64,000 nucleotides of DNA from a virus. The stretch covers positions 62,001 to 126,000 of IMG/VR virus record IMGVR_UViG_3300020473_000020; one strand, written 5' to 3'. The translations under genes were made by a program, and so were the position numbers. Of the stretch, positions 53,250 to 60,967 are shown one piece after another (within the stretch, counting starts at the first letter, position 1; every line of letters starts with the position of its first letter). The notes under the pieces were generated by a model. It had not been told where the DNA came from. It worked only from the letters and a program-made list of their open reading frames with translations, and searched no databases.

Positions 53250-53903
53250 ATGAAAGCTTTAACGGTCGTTATTTCTGATAATAACGAAAAAGCAGTATCT
53301 GAGTGGAATGTAAGGGATTGGTACTTATCACTTAACGATGGCGACACTGCCTTTGTGGCGACGCCAACTATGCTCAGTGCTCTACAGTTAGGCGTCCGCC
53401 TAAAAGAACTTGAGACATTCACGTTCACATTCCATGGGCAAGATATTACTTGCGGGGAAAACGGTGACCTAGACCAGTGGCCAGTCGGCTTCATGGATCA
53501 GCAGGCTGTCTACCTAAAAGCGCTGATCAAGGGTAGTACCTACGATGATGAAAAGGCCAGCTTTGCTGAAATGAAGAAGAAGCGTGCGCAAGGTAACCCA
53601 TTTTACACAGAAAAGCGTAGCGTAGAGCGCATATACGACTATGAAAAACTAAAAAGTCACGTTAATGAGTACTTGTGTGAGAATACGATTAACTATGAAC
53701 GCTTCGAATGTACAGGTGTCGAGCTATCGACGAGCGATTGTATGGAAGTTAGCCTAAAGCGCGTGGGTGAAGACCTGTACAACGACGGCGAGATCGATGA
53801 AGATTTCGAGGACGATGAGCAATGGGAAACTTTTTGTGCGGGAATGGCGGCGCAACTTGGTGTCCGCATATTTGGCGCGCCTTGGCATTACTATACTAGG
53901 TAA
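53250..53903 (+). CDS. Hypothetical protein
   Basis: A 217-residue acidic protein. The N-terminal 80 residues look like a small alpha/beta domain, the middle is charged and helical, and the C-terminal part contains DGEIDEDFEDDEQWE. AGGGG precedes the ATG. No recognised family. Confidence 0.65.
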   Translation: MKALTVVISDNNEKAVSEWNVRDWYLSLNDGDTAFVATPTMLSALQLGVRLKELETFTFTFHGQDITCGENGDLDQWPVGFMDQQAVYLKALIKGSTYDDEKASFAEMKKKRAQGNPFYTEKRSVERIYDYEKLKSHVNEYLCENTINYERFECTGVELSTSDCMEVSLKRVGEDLYNDGEIDEDFEDDEQWETFCAGMAAQLGVRIFGAPWHYYTR

Positions 53904-53966
53904 GTCTTGCAAGGCTAATAAGTGCTCGCTAATATTCAGTCTCAAGTATGAGACTGAGACATTAAG

Positions 53967-54191
53967 ATGAGTGATACAATCAAGGCTTGCCCTTATTGCA
54001 CGAGCCAACCCGTAGCTTTTAAAACAAGTGTTAGCGCGAACGGCTGTTCGTTCCCTGCATATATCATAGAGTGCGACAACACAGACGACGAGTCAAAGCT
54101 GCCCTTTATAGAGCACAGGCTCTCTGTGTATGGCGCAAATCGAGAAGAAGCACTAAAGCGTTGGAACGAAGTCGTCCCAGACATAAAATAG
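53967..54191 (+). CDS. Lar-like restriction-alleviation zinc protein (putative)
   Basis: A 74-residue protein. It begins with ACPYC, has a later IECDN and ends with REEALKRWNEVV. The Rac prophage protein Lar has the same layout: CPFC, a second cysteine pair, and an EALERWN end. Lar-type proteins modulate host type I restriction, but the family is widespread and many members are untested. The second cysteine pair is incomplete here (only one cysteine visible). The leader ATGAGACTGAGAC precedes the ATG. Confidence 0.5.
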   Translation: MSDTIKACPYCTSQPVAFKTSVSANGCSFPAYIIECDNTDDESKLPFIEHRLSVYGANREEALKRWNEVVPDIK

Positions 54192-54204
54192 AATTAGGAA
54201 CACT

Positions 54205-54480
54205 ATGAGTAATGAGATCAGGCCAGTTGATGCAGTCTTCGACGACGGAGCTGAGTGGCTATTAGCTTGTCCGCACTGTGGCAAAATACGCGGTATAGAT
54301 AAAGAAGGTTCACTCTCCAATCTTAGAGGCGAAATGTACCAAGATAACCTCTGCTCAGGCTGGTACGAGTTAAGCCAAGACTGCCGTGCTTCGATCAAGA
54401 CAGTTGACCAGCTCTATGCGATTGGCGAGGCCAAAGAGCGTGAATTGGAAGAGGCCGCGTGTGAAGCCGAAGAGAGCTAG
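54205..54480 (+). CDS. Small hypothetical protein with CxxC
   Basis: A 91-residue protein with CPHC near residue 22 and two further cysteines (C49 region, QDC), possibly a zinc site. It follows the Lar-like gene by 13 bases. The C-terminus is an acidic helix. Unknown. Confidence 0.6.
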   Translation: MSNEIRPVDAVFDDGAEWLLACPHCGKIRGIDKEGSLSNLRGEMYQDNLCSGWYELSQDCRASIKTVDQLYAIGEAKERELEEAACEAEES

Positions 54481-54495
54481 CATCGCTGAACACAA

Positions 54496-54521
54496 AAAAG
54501 CCGAGTATACACTCGGCTTTT
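54496..54521. terminator. Bidirectional terminator between convergent genes
   Basis: AAAAGCCGAGT and ACTCGGCTTTT form an 11-bp stem with an ATAC loop and A/T runs on both sides, serving both convergent genes. Confidence 0.85.
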
Positions 54522-54545
54522 CTATCGCTAGCTTTTTTTTAAGGC

Positions 54546-55370
54546 TTAGTAGCCTGCAAAGTCAGCCCAAACGCCGATGTCACGGCTATTCACTTTATGG
54601 TCTTTGGTACCACTCAGCTTAACTTTAGACTGCCAGAAAAGTTCGTACTGTTGAAGCATTTCAAGGCCAAAGCGGATGTGAGCACAGAAACCTGCATCGT
54701 CTTCTGGGTTAATCTCATCGTCGCCATCGAACTTAGGGAAGTTCTTAACACGGCCGAAGTGAGCGCCTTTCTTCTTGTTAGCTTTCGCAAACGTATGATT
54801 GTAGTCAAGACACGTACAACGTACTGCAATTTCAGTCTTACTTGTTAACGGGTCAACGTAGTAAAGGTCAAAAAGGTTAGCAGCAGCTGCTTCCATTTCT
54901 TCTGGTGTCTCGAACTTATCTTCGTTGTCGATGTACCATTTTTCAACGTCAAGGTTAGCATCTTTAGGTAGGCGAATAGGGATCATATTCGCGTACTTTG
55001 AGCGTACCGTCTTGCGTTGTGACTTCGGGTCAACGCGTTGGATGCCGATGTTAACAAACTTAATTTGCGGCGTATGCTGAGCTTTTAAGTCATGTGAGAC
55101 TAAGTCGTTTTCCGAGTCGTCAATCGCTTTCATGTTGAAAGTAATCGTTAACTCTTTGCCAGCTTCATCAATGTCCCAAATAGGGTCATCCGAGTTACGC
55201 ATGTCGATGAAGTTATCTTTTGGCGAACGGAAGTCGTTAGCTGAATCAACAAGCTGCTTGATGTTAAGACCTTCGAAAAGCATAAAGTCTGGCTTAGCAT
55301 TTTTTAGAAGCTCGTGTAGCGCGTTTTCGCTTTCAAATAAGGCATTGCCTACAGGTGATAAACGGTTCAT
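54546..55370 (-). CDS. Hypothetical protein with SWIM-like zinc motif
   Basis: A 274-residue protein. Its C-terminal third has CTCLDY and, after about 45 residues, FCAHIRFGLEML, a CxC...CxH arrangement like SWIM zinc fingers. The N-terminal half is mixed alpha/beta and acidic. It is transcribed after the small basic gene at 55779. Function unknown; a structural or assembly protein is possible. Confidence 0.65.
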   Translation of the reverse strand: MNRLSPVGNALFESENALHELLKNAKPDFMLFEGLNIKQLVDSANDFRSPKDNFIDMRNSDDPIWDIDEAGKELTITFNMKAIDDSENDLVSHDLKAQHTPQIKFVNIGIQRVDPKSQRKTVRSKYANMIPIRLPKDANLDVEKWYIDNEDKFETPEEMEAAAANLFDLYYVDPLTSKTEIAVRCTCLDYNHTFAKANKKKGAHFGRVKNFPKFDGDDEINPEDDAGFCAHIRFGLEMLQQYELFWQSKVKLSGTKDHKVNSRDIGVWADFAGY

Positions 55371-55383
55371 TTGTGTAGGTTCC

Positions 55384-55779
55384 TTATTTCTTCTTACGCT
55401 TGCTGTCAGCCGCTGCTTTAAGCTTAGCGTGACCAGCCATTACCTTGCCATCATGGCAACGAATATCTAAGCCTTTCTTGCGCGCGGCACGGCCACATAT
55501 TTGCGGACCAGCTGGGCTTTTAGTTGGTTTGATCTTCGCGGTCTTACCACCCATGCGCTCGTTATCCTTCCAGCCGTCAACTTTTACACGTTGTTGAGAG
55601 CCAGCTTTTAAAGCGTTCGTACGTTTTGAAGCAGTAACAGCCTTGTCTGCCGAAACAAACTTACCGCCTTTGCCGTGATAAGGGTTACCAACACCATTAG
55701 ATGGCACTGGGTTAATATGTTTAGTCGATTTCTCTACCAGTTCTTGGTAGCGCTCGACAATACTAGAAGCTCTTGTCAT
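55384..55779 (-). CDS. Small basic hypothetical protein
   Basis: A 131-residue very basic protein. It has the segment GNPYHGKGGKFVSAD, a type of motif found at the start of many phage head or scaffold proteins, and two cysteines (ICGRAARKKGLDIRC). It ends in KRKKK. A DNA- or RNA-binding role is possible. It lies 13 bases before the SWIM-like gene. Confidence 0.65.
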   Translation of the reverse strand: MTRASSIVERYQELVEKSTKHINPVPSNGVGNPYHGKGGKFVSADKAVTASKRTNALKAGSQQRVKVDGWKDNERMGGKTAKIKPTKSPAGPQICGRAARKKGLDIRCHDGKVMAGHAKLKAAADSKRKKK

Positions 55780-55836
55780 TAGAAGTTCCTCAATCGTCTC
55801 ATTTTACTAGTAAGTTGAAGTATATACTCAAAACAA

Positions 55837-56005
55837 TTGTACAACGCTGTACATAAGAAAGCCACGGCGCTTTGGTTGTACAATGGTGCGAGGGTTGAGT
55901 AGGCAGCTGCACAGGCGGTCTTACGTGCCAGCATTAAGCAAGCTATGGATGTTAAATAATTAGCAAAAACGGTTGCGGCGCAGTGCTTTATAGAGTATTG
56001 TACAA
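55837..56005. promoter_or_regulatory. Cluster of three TTGTACAA sites with a sigma70-like promoter
   Basis: TTGTACAA at 55837, 55876 and 55998 lie in the divergent gap between minus gene 55779 and plus gene 56048. A plus-strand promoter reads TTGCGG (55973-55978), 17 bases, TATTGT (55996-56001). The third palindrome overlaps the -10 box as TATTGTACAA. Confidence 0.65.
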
Positions 56006-56047
56006 AAGAATGTTTTTAGATAAACGTAAACTTGGAAGAGGTTACCT

Positions 56048-56560
56048 ATGGTTAAAAATGCTGTAGCACTACCGTATAATTTGTTCTTCGTTGGCACGTC
56101 AGCTGACCCTCAAGAAGGGGAGCTAACGGAGTTCGCTATGTTGTTTCCCAACAACAAGCTACTATTCTTTCCATGGGAAGATTGCTTCGCATGGGACAAG
56201 ATGAAAAAGCGCTTTAGAAAAGAGGGCTTACACATCTTCCGTGATGTAGACGGTGCAGAAGAACACTTGACAATAGAAGTTTTTGAGTCAAAATGGCTGC
56301 GCGCCAACGAGCACGAGCTTAAACTAGACCCGCTCATTAACCGTGGCTTAGACGGTTGGTATGATGCTGAGGGGTACTGCTTCGTACGTGACGCAGATGA
56401 GGCACAGACGTCCAGAATCAAGTCTAAGACAGCTTCCGAGAAGCTTACCGACTCTGAAAATGACATGGCTCTTGTTGAAGGCTATCAAAGTCGTCGCCAA
56501 GAGAAGCGTCTGGCAGCTATTAGCCAACGAGCGCCACGAAGACGGCGAAGAAAAAACTGA
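56048..56560 (+). CDS. Hypothetical protein
   Basis: A 170-residue protein with a likely folded N-terminal domain (LPYNLFFVGTSADPQEG) and a very basic C-terminus (RAPRRRRRKN). It follows the TTGTACAA-overlapped promoter, so it may be one of the most tightly regulated genes here. AAGAGG precedes the ATG. Unknown. Confidence 0.7.
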   Translation: MVKNAVALPYNLFFVGTSADPQEGELTEFAMLFPNNKLLFFPWEDCFAWDKMKKRFRKEGLHIFRDVDGAEEHLTIEVFESKWLRANEHELKLDPLINRGLDGWYDAEGYCFVRDADEAQTSRIKSKTASEKLTDSENDMALVEGYQSRRQEKRLAAISQRAPRRRRRKN

Positions 56561-56583
56561 CACTGCTCACGAGGCAGTGTTTT
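56560..56583 (+). terminator. Terminator before the RdgC-like gene
   Basis: ACACTGC and GCAGTGT form a 7-bp stem with a seven-base loop, followed by TTTCATTT. Confidence 0.7.
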
Positions 56584-56614
56584 CATTTAATCGAGACTTA
56601 TGAGTTAGAAAAAC

Positions 56615-57628
56615 ATGAAAAATATCTTGGATGCGAATGCTAAAAAAGCAACGTTGTTTCATATCCGCACAGCTAAGGACATTGATTGGTCGCAGTTGAA
56701 CGCCATGGCTTATAACCCTGAGCAGGCGCTCGATGTGAATAATAAACGCATCGGTTTTGTGCACCCGCTAGAAACCTTAGAAATTGCACCAGAAGGTGAA
56801 ATTTTCGAACAATACGAAGGCGGTCTGATCGGTGCTCTCCGCACGGACAAGTCTGTCGTAACTTCTACCGCAATTAAGCAAGCAGCAGCCGTTCAAATCA
56901 AACAGCGACTTGAGGAACTACCAGAAGACGCACGCTTGAGCAAAGAAGAACGCGAGTCTATTACAATCGCTGTACGTCAAAAGCTGCTTAAAGATTCTAC
57001 TGAGGTTTCTAGCTACGTCCCATTCATTATCGACGAGAAGAACTCAAGACTTATCATTTTCAGCACGACGTCTGATATTTTAGAAGCGGTAAAGGTACGC
57101 CTTAATAATATGTTTGCTGGTGACCTTGAATTGATTGACTACTCATCATTCGCAGTCAAAGCTGAGATCAACAATATAGCTGCAAAATTCCTTTCTAAGC
57201 TTCAAACATACCATACGGCTCATGCTGCCGATGCACATGATATGGTTTTCGAGGGCTGTGATGGCCTTAGCTTCGGCACAGGTGTGAAGCTATCATCATT
57301 CGACGATACGAGTGGTAACGATGGCGGGTTCCCGTCGATTGATGTCACCGACGAGCGCCTTTTACAGCTAATTGAAAGTGCTACGGGCATTGAGAAAATT
57401 GGACTGTTTCTTGTCCACTCGACAAGTGATATTGACTTCACACTTAACTCTAAGTTGCAGTTCGATAAGCTTGGGTTAGACAGTGTTCTGATTCATGGGT
57501 TGCAGGAAGATGACCTGCAAGACCCAACAGGTGAGATCCGCGCGACTGCTCAAATTCTAGCCGACTGTGTAGACATTATGCAGAAAAACGTAACGAATTG
57601 GCTTGGAATGTCTGAGCACATCGGATAG
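56615..57628 (+). CDS. RdgC-like recombination-associated protein
   Basis: A 337-residue protein. GGLIGALRTDKSVVTSTAIK matches the RdgC segment with conserved ALRTEKK, SYVPFIIDEKNSRLIIFS matches its central strand region, and IEKIGLFLVHSTSDIDFTL with KLQFDKLGLD matches the C-terminal part. RdgC forms a DNA-encircling ring dimer that restrains RecA filaments. In this phage it might protect the origin or damp host RecA. Length is a little above E. coli RdgC (303). The leader box ATCGAGACT (56590-56598) precedes the ATG. Confidence 0.68.
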   Translation: MKNILDANAKKATLFHIRTAKDIDWSQLNAMAYNPEQALDVNNKRIGFVHPLETLEIAPEGEIFEQYEGGLIGALRTDKSVVTSTAIKQAAAVQIKQRLEELPEDARLSKEERESITIAVRQKLLKDSTEVSSYVPFIIDEKNSRLIIFSTTSDILEAVKVRLNNMFAGDLELIDYSSFAVKAEINNIAAKFLSKLQTYHTAHAADAHDMVFEGCDGLSFGTGVKLSSFDDTSGNDGGFPSIDVTDERLLQLIESATGIEKIGLFLVHSTSDIDFTLNSKLQFDKLGLDSVLIHGLQEDDLQDPTGEIRATAQILADCVDIMQKNVTNWLGMSEHIG

Positions 57629-57644
57629 AATCATTACGACTTTG

Positions 57645-57679
57645 AAGCCTAAACCACTACAACATAGTGGTTTAGGCTT
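57645..57679 (+). terminator. Long perfect hairpin after the RdgC-like gene
   Basis: AAGCCTAAACCACTA and its complement form a 15-bp stem with a five-base loop. No T-run follows, so it may be a factor-dependent terminator or RNA-stability element. Confidence 0.6.
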
Positions 57680-57768
57680 AGAACGAATTAAGATGTTATG
57701 CAATCATAATTAAACGTAGTATCTGGTTAAGGTTTATTGCATTGATTACTTAACCAGTTGATAACAAG

Positions 57769-58455
57769 ATGCTTACTATAAGCAGAGGTCGGTTTGGTCT
57801 ATGGCCAAACATAAAGCAAGAGCGCCGAAAATTGAATAATAAAGACAACTCCACTGATAAAAACGCATCCCCCAGCGTCCGAACCCAAGCAACCACACCA
57901 CTTTTCCAAGGTATAGCTGCCTGCGACATTTTTCAACAATCGTTAGAAAGTGGGAAGCTAGTTAAAGTCGTAGAAGGTACCCCCGTAGATGAACGTGTGC
58001 TTGAGTTGCACGACGACTTGAATAAAGCGTTTCAATTAAATGCAATCCAAGCAGACCAGCTCGTTACGACTGAACGTGAGCTAACCGAACGCAATTTAGA
58101 AGTTGCTGAATTACAACAAGAACTGGCTGCGGCCAAAAAGCAACTAGGTATTAGCCCAACGACTAAAGTGGTAGATGGTACCCAAGCGCACAACCCAGAC
58201 TTAATTAAGCGCCAGCGTGAGGTTATCGACGTAATAAACGGACTGGTTCAGGACAGTAATAGAGACTTCGTAGAAATCCATGAGATAGTCGAACCATTAA
58301 AGAACATGCTTGAAGATGGCCATTCAGTGATCCTTAGCAGTGGTACTAAACTGGGTGACGACATTGCACGTATCATCACGATGATTGAAGATTATTTCCA
58401 CACATTCAATCTAAGACATATCGAAGTCAGGGGTAAGCTCTCGCCGAGTCAATAA
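57769..58455 (+). CDS. Hypothetical coiled-coil protein
   Basis: A 228-residue protein with a central heptad helix (ERELTERNLEVAELQQELAA). The N-terminal 45 residues look disordered. The start has no clear Shine-Dalgarno, so it may begin further in. Unknown. Confidence 0.6.
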   Translation: MLTISRGRFGLWPNIKQERRKLNNKDNSTDKNASPSVRTQATTPLFQGIAACDIFQQSLESGKLVKVVEGTPVDERVLELHDDLNKAFQLNAIQADQLVTTERELTERNLEVAELQQELAAAKKQLGISPTTKVVDGTQAHNPDLIKRQREVIDVINGLVQDSNRDFVEIHEIVEPLKNMLEDGHSVILSSGTKLGDDIARIITMIEDYFHTFNLRHIEVRGKLSPSQ

Positions 58456-58502
58456 TAAGAACGCACTGCACATCCCGACCGTATAAACATTCTTAATAAC
58501 AT

Positions 58503-58529
58503 AAAAATGCCGCTATAAGCGGCATTTTT
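58503..58529. terminator. Bidirectional terminator
   Basis: AAAAATGCCGCT and AGCGGCATTTTT form a 12-bp stem with an ATA loop, between the convergent coiled-coil gene and the GG-leader peptide gene. Confidence 0.88.
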
Positions 58530-58581
58530 GTTACACACAATCTCAAATAAAACAGACCTATTATGGTCGTGGTTCGGGAAC

Positions 58582-58710
58582 CTATTTCACTGGGCGCTGG
58601 AAAGGTGACATGTCAGGCTCTCGCTCGATCTTCGGGTCACCACCTTGGTTACCGCCGCCAGCTACACCACCAGTCACTTTGGCTAAATCACTCTTCGATA
58701 GTTCTTTCAT
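58582..58710 (-). CDS. Double-glycine leader peptide (candidate secreted peptide)
   Basis: A 42-residue precursor. The first 15 residues, MKELSKSDLAKVTGG, fit the double-glycine leader of class II bacteriocins and peptide pheromones: L at -12 and L at -7, V at -4, GG at -2/-1. The predicted mature part is 27 residues, rich in glycine at its start (VAGGGNQGGD) and charged afterwards, ending in PFQRPVK, with no cysteine. GAGG lies ten bases before the ATG. It is the third gene of a minus-strand set with a membrane protein and an XRE regulator. No peptidase-containing ABC exporter is in the window. Bacteriocin, signal peptide or immunity-linked peptide are all possible. Confidence 0.75.
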   Translation of the reverse strand: MKELSKSDLAKVTGGVAGGGNQGGDPKIEREPDMSPFQRPVK

Positions 58711-58738
58711 CGTGTGTCATCCTCTAAAATTAGGCTAA

Positions 58739-59335
58739 TCACCCATTGTTAAACGGGTCTACTTTTAAACGCCTACCTACAAGACCATCTAGTGTCATTG
58801 TCAGTAGCGCAAAAGTTAAAGCAATAATTAGGCCAAGCTTAAAAGATGGGTACGTGTTGTATATAAACATTGGTTTCTCAGCAAGTATGCCTGAGTGGCG
58901 TACTACGTATTCGGCAACTAGCGTGAGATTCGCTGCTATAGAAAACCCAAATATTAAACGGATAAAATACTCTTGGCGGGCATAACCGAGGTCATTAAAA
59001 GCACGGTATATATAGCTAGTCGTGTCGTGAACACAAAGAAAGTTTGATAGCTTATGGCCAACACGTAGGCGGTATTTTAGAAGCAGTATTGCAGTCAAAT
59101 CTGATAAAGAGTAGCAAATTTGATGAACTATTAGTGAATTTGGCAAGTATGGTTGAAATACAAACAGGTCAACCATGGATAGTGTGAACAGGATTCCCAC
59201 TATCCATATACGCAATGCGTCCCTGATGTTTAAGCCCACTACAATAACCATCGCCAAAAAGTAAGCCGTTACGATGTAGGTCGAAGGCTTACTGTAGTCC
59301 AGATTATTAAAAGTGTTAACGAGTAAGTCATACAT
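58739..59335 (-). CDS. Multi-pass membrane protein
   Basis: A 198-residue protein with about five hydrophobic helices: TYIVTAYFLAMVIVVGL, WIVGILFTLSMVDLFVF, a weaker one near LTAILLLKY, LIFGFSIAANLTLVAE, and LGLIIALTFALLTMTL. The ATG at 59335 overlaps the XRE gene's end by eight bases, so the two are coupled. Ends 28 bases before the GG-peptide gene. It could be an immunity protein, receptor or export aid for that peptide; this is inference. No transporter ATPase or peptidase motif is visible. Confidence 0.75.
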   Translation of the reverse strand: MYDLLVNTFNNLDYSKPSTYIVTAYFLAMVIVVGLNIRDALRIWIVGILFTLSMVDLFVFQPYLPNSLIVHQICYSLSDLTAILLLKYRLRVGHKLSNFLCVHDTTSYIYRAFNDLGYARQEYFIRLIFGFSIAANLTLVAEYVVRHSGILAEKPMFIYNTYPSFKLGLIIALTFALLTMTLDGLVGRRLKVDPFNNG

Positions 59336-59669
59336 TATTCTTGTGTCCCTCATCCTTTAGTGCTTGTAGTACTACGTCCTTGTCTGCCAGTGAGAGCTGA
59401 CTAAATAGCTTAACAAAGAAGAGTACAGTGTGTTTTGCGAAACTAACACCGCCACCCTTTTTCCTTTGCGCTTCTAGCAGCATTTCATACTGCGAAACAT
59501 TTGGCTCACTGGTAGACTCTTCGTCTTCCCAGTTCCTAACAGTCGGCGCAGTTACGTCAACGAGTGCGCCAAAGTTCGTTAAATTCATTCCCAAGTTTTT
59601 GCGCATAGCTGCAACGTTTCTTGAGACTTGTCGAGTGCGTGTCGTCGGCACTCGCTTCGCGGCCACCAT
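59328..59669 (-). CDS. XRE-family helix-turn-helix regulator
   Basis: A 113-residue protein. Residues about 18-55 (AAMRKNLGMNLTNFGALVDV followed by TAPTVRNWE) form a Cro/CI-type helix-turn-helix with the typical TVRNWE recognition helix. The C-terminal half (FFVKLFSQLSLADKDVVLQAL) may dimerise. GAGGA lies eight bases before the ATG. It heads the membrane protein/GG-peptide set and could repress it, or bind the dispersed TTGTACAA palindromes; both are untested. Confidence 0.8.
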   Translation of the reverse strand: MVAAKRVPTTRTRQVSRNVAAMRKNLGMNLTNFGALVDVTAPTVRNWEDEESTSEPNVSQYEMLLEAQRKKGGGVSFAKHTVLFFVKLFSQLSLADKDVVLQALKDEGHKNNV

Positions 59670-59951
59670 AAGCGGTTCCTCAGCGGTAAAACTTTTTTAT
59701 TAATCGGTATTTTTTAAATTTTTTTAAAATCCCCTGTGCTACAGTCGTTTGCATCAAAGGAATCACCGCATTTTAATGAAGAAGTTCGAGTGGTCAAACG
59801 AAAAGCGTAGGAATTTATAAAAATCAGCCTTTTACATTAGTAATTGGGCTTGTTGCGCCTGTTTTTTAAGCGACGCTACTGGCGGCGCACGTTAGAACAA
59901 TTGTTTATTTAAGGCTCAGTAGTTAACTGGCCTTGTCACATGGAAAGACCG

Positions 59952-60344
59952 ATGGAAAGCACGATCGAAAAATATAAAACGACCCATGACTCAGATTCAC
60001 AGCATTGTGATTGCTCGGAGAACGTTGTGGGTTTTAGCAGGGGTGAATGCGCGAGTGAGATTCAGGCTCTACAAAGAACGGTAGATGCCTATAAAGATTT
60101 AGCGCAAAGACAGGGGAGTGTTATTGAACTACTCAATGAGCTTCTTGTCGAAGCAAATACCGTTATAATTGAGGCGCAGGCTGCGGTTAAGCCTGTGGCC
60201 AGTCATATAACAGATGGTAACTCTTTAATTGTAAGTCCTACTAACACCATGGGAGCGGGGCTAGCAAGCCTTATCGAAACAGTCGAGCAGTATGAAAAAG
60301 AGTACCGCCGAGGTCTTTCAGCGGTTCAGGGTAAACTTGCTTAA
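59952..60344 (+). CDS. Hypothetical helical protein
   Basis: A protein of about 130 residues. A cysteine pair near the N-terminus (HCDC) precedes a long helix (SEIQALQRTVDAYKDLAQRQ). An ATG at 59940 is also possible, but the one at 59952 has GGAA in place. Unknown. Confidence 0.55.
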   Translation: MESTIEKYKTTHDSDSQHCDCSENVVGFSRGECASEIQALQRTVDAYKDLAQRQGSVIELLNELLVEANTVIIEAQAAVKPVASHITDGNSLIVSPTNTMGAGLASLIETVEQYEKEYRRGLSAVQGKLA

Positions 60345-60727
60345 TGTACTAGCCCCACCAGTTACCATACGCACACATACCCAATAAAGCTGAACGGGTA
60401 ACTCCCCCATCCGTTCAGCGTTACTAAAGTTGCTATAACAGCAGAACCCCCTAACTCTTCTGATGGTCACCTGAGCCATACCTAGTATAAGCACCCTGCT
60501 TGTCATGCTGGTTCTTAATCTGTTGTACAACCGTGTTATTTCAGCCCCTGATAAAGCACTAAATGCAAACCTGCGCTATACGTTAATCATCCCTCAATCG
60601 CCTTGTGCTTTCGGAAAAAAGAATTTGAGAGCGCTAAAATCCATTATTAAATTGTAGCAATGACCTTTAATTTATGGGTCTACATGCCACTTTGCAGTTT
60701 TTGTTTTGGTATTTTTGGATCACATTG

Positions 60728-60754
60728 AGTTTCTTTATTAGTAATAAAGAAACT
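60728..60754. repeat. Perfect AT-rich inverted repeat
   Basis: AGTTTCTTTATTA and its complement are separated by one G, followed by TTT. It could be a terminator for an upstream transcript or a protein-binding palindrome. Confidence 0.6.
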
Positions 60755-60906
60755 TTTAATGATCCTATATGTATCTATTATCGGTGGCGCGAGATTTTCG
60801 ATGACCGAGCATCTTAATGGTGCAGAGTTCGGTTATTGTTGTACAACGATCATTAATGTGGTGACTGCTTGCTAAGAACTTTTTCGTGCTTTGTGGCTCA
60901 AAACCC

Positions 60907-60935
60907 TTGCAGTGCAGGTATTTATGGCATATTGT
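60907..60935 (+). promoter_or_regulatory. Sigma70-like promoter overlapped by TTGTACAA
   Basis: TTGCAG, 17 bases, TATTGT. The -10 box runs into the palindrome as TATTGTACAA (palindrome 60932-60939), just as at 55996. The 725-residue gene starts about 30 bases further on with CAGGAG before its ATG. Confidence 0.65.
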
Positions 60936-60967
60936 ACAAGGGAACTTAATTACAGGAGTATTACGAC

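Larger units (their letters stand above)
8419..56598. promoter_or_regulatory. Recurrent leader box ATYGAGACT / TTGATACTAAAGA
   Basis: A box of 9-16 bases lies within about 5-45 bases upstream of many starts on both strands: 8419, 19028 (minus), 24845, 27086, 28131, 30406, 33613, 34704, 35615, 38420, 39525, 41192, 42184, 48374, 50621, 53948 and 56590 (plus). Two forms occur, ATTGAGACT (often followed by GAGATAC) and TTGATACTAAAGA. The GAG or AAAGA part may serve as a weak Shine-Dalgarno, but the conserved TTGA and ACT parts do not match the ribosome site. The role is unknown. Confidence 0.6.
60345..60967. other. Non-coding region with three TTGTACAA sites
   Basis: No credible gene. It holds a hairpin GCTGAACGG/CCGTTCAGC (about 60388-60419), a 13-bp inverted repeat at 60728-60754, TTGTACAA at 60523, 60839 and 60932, and a promoter (60907-60935) for the large gene downstream. 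Confidence 0.6.
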
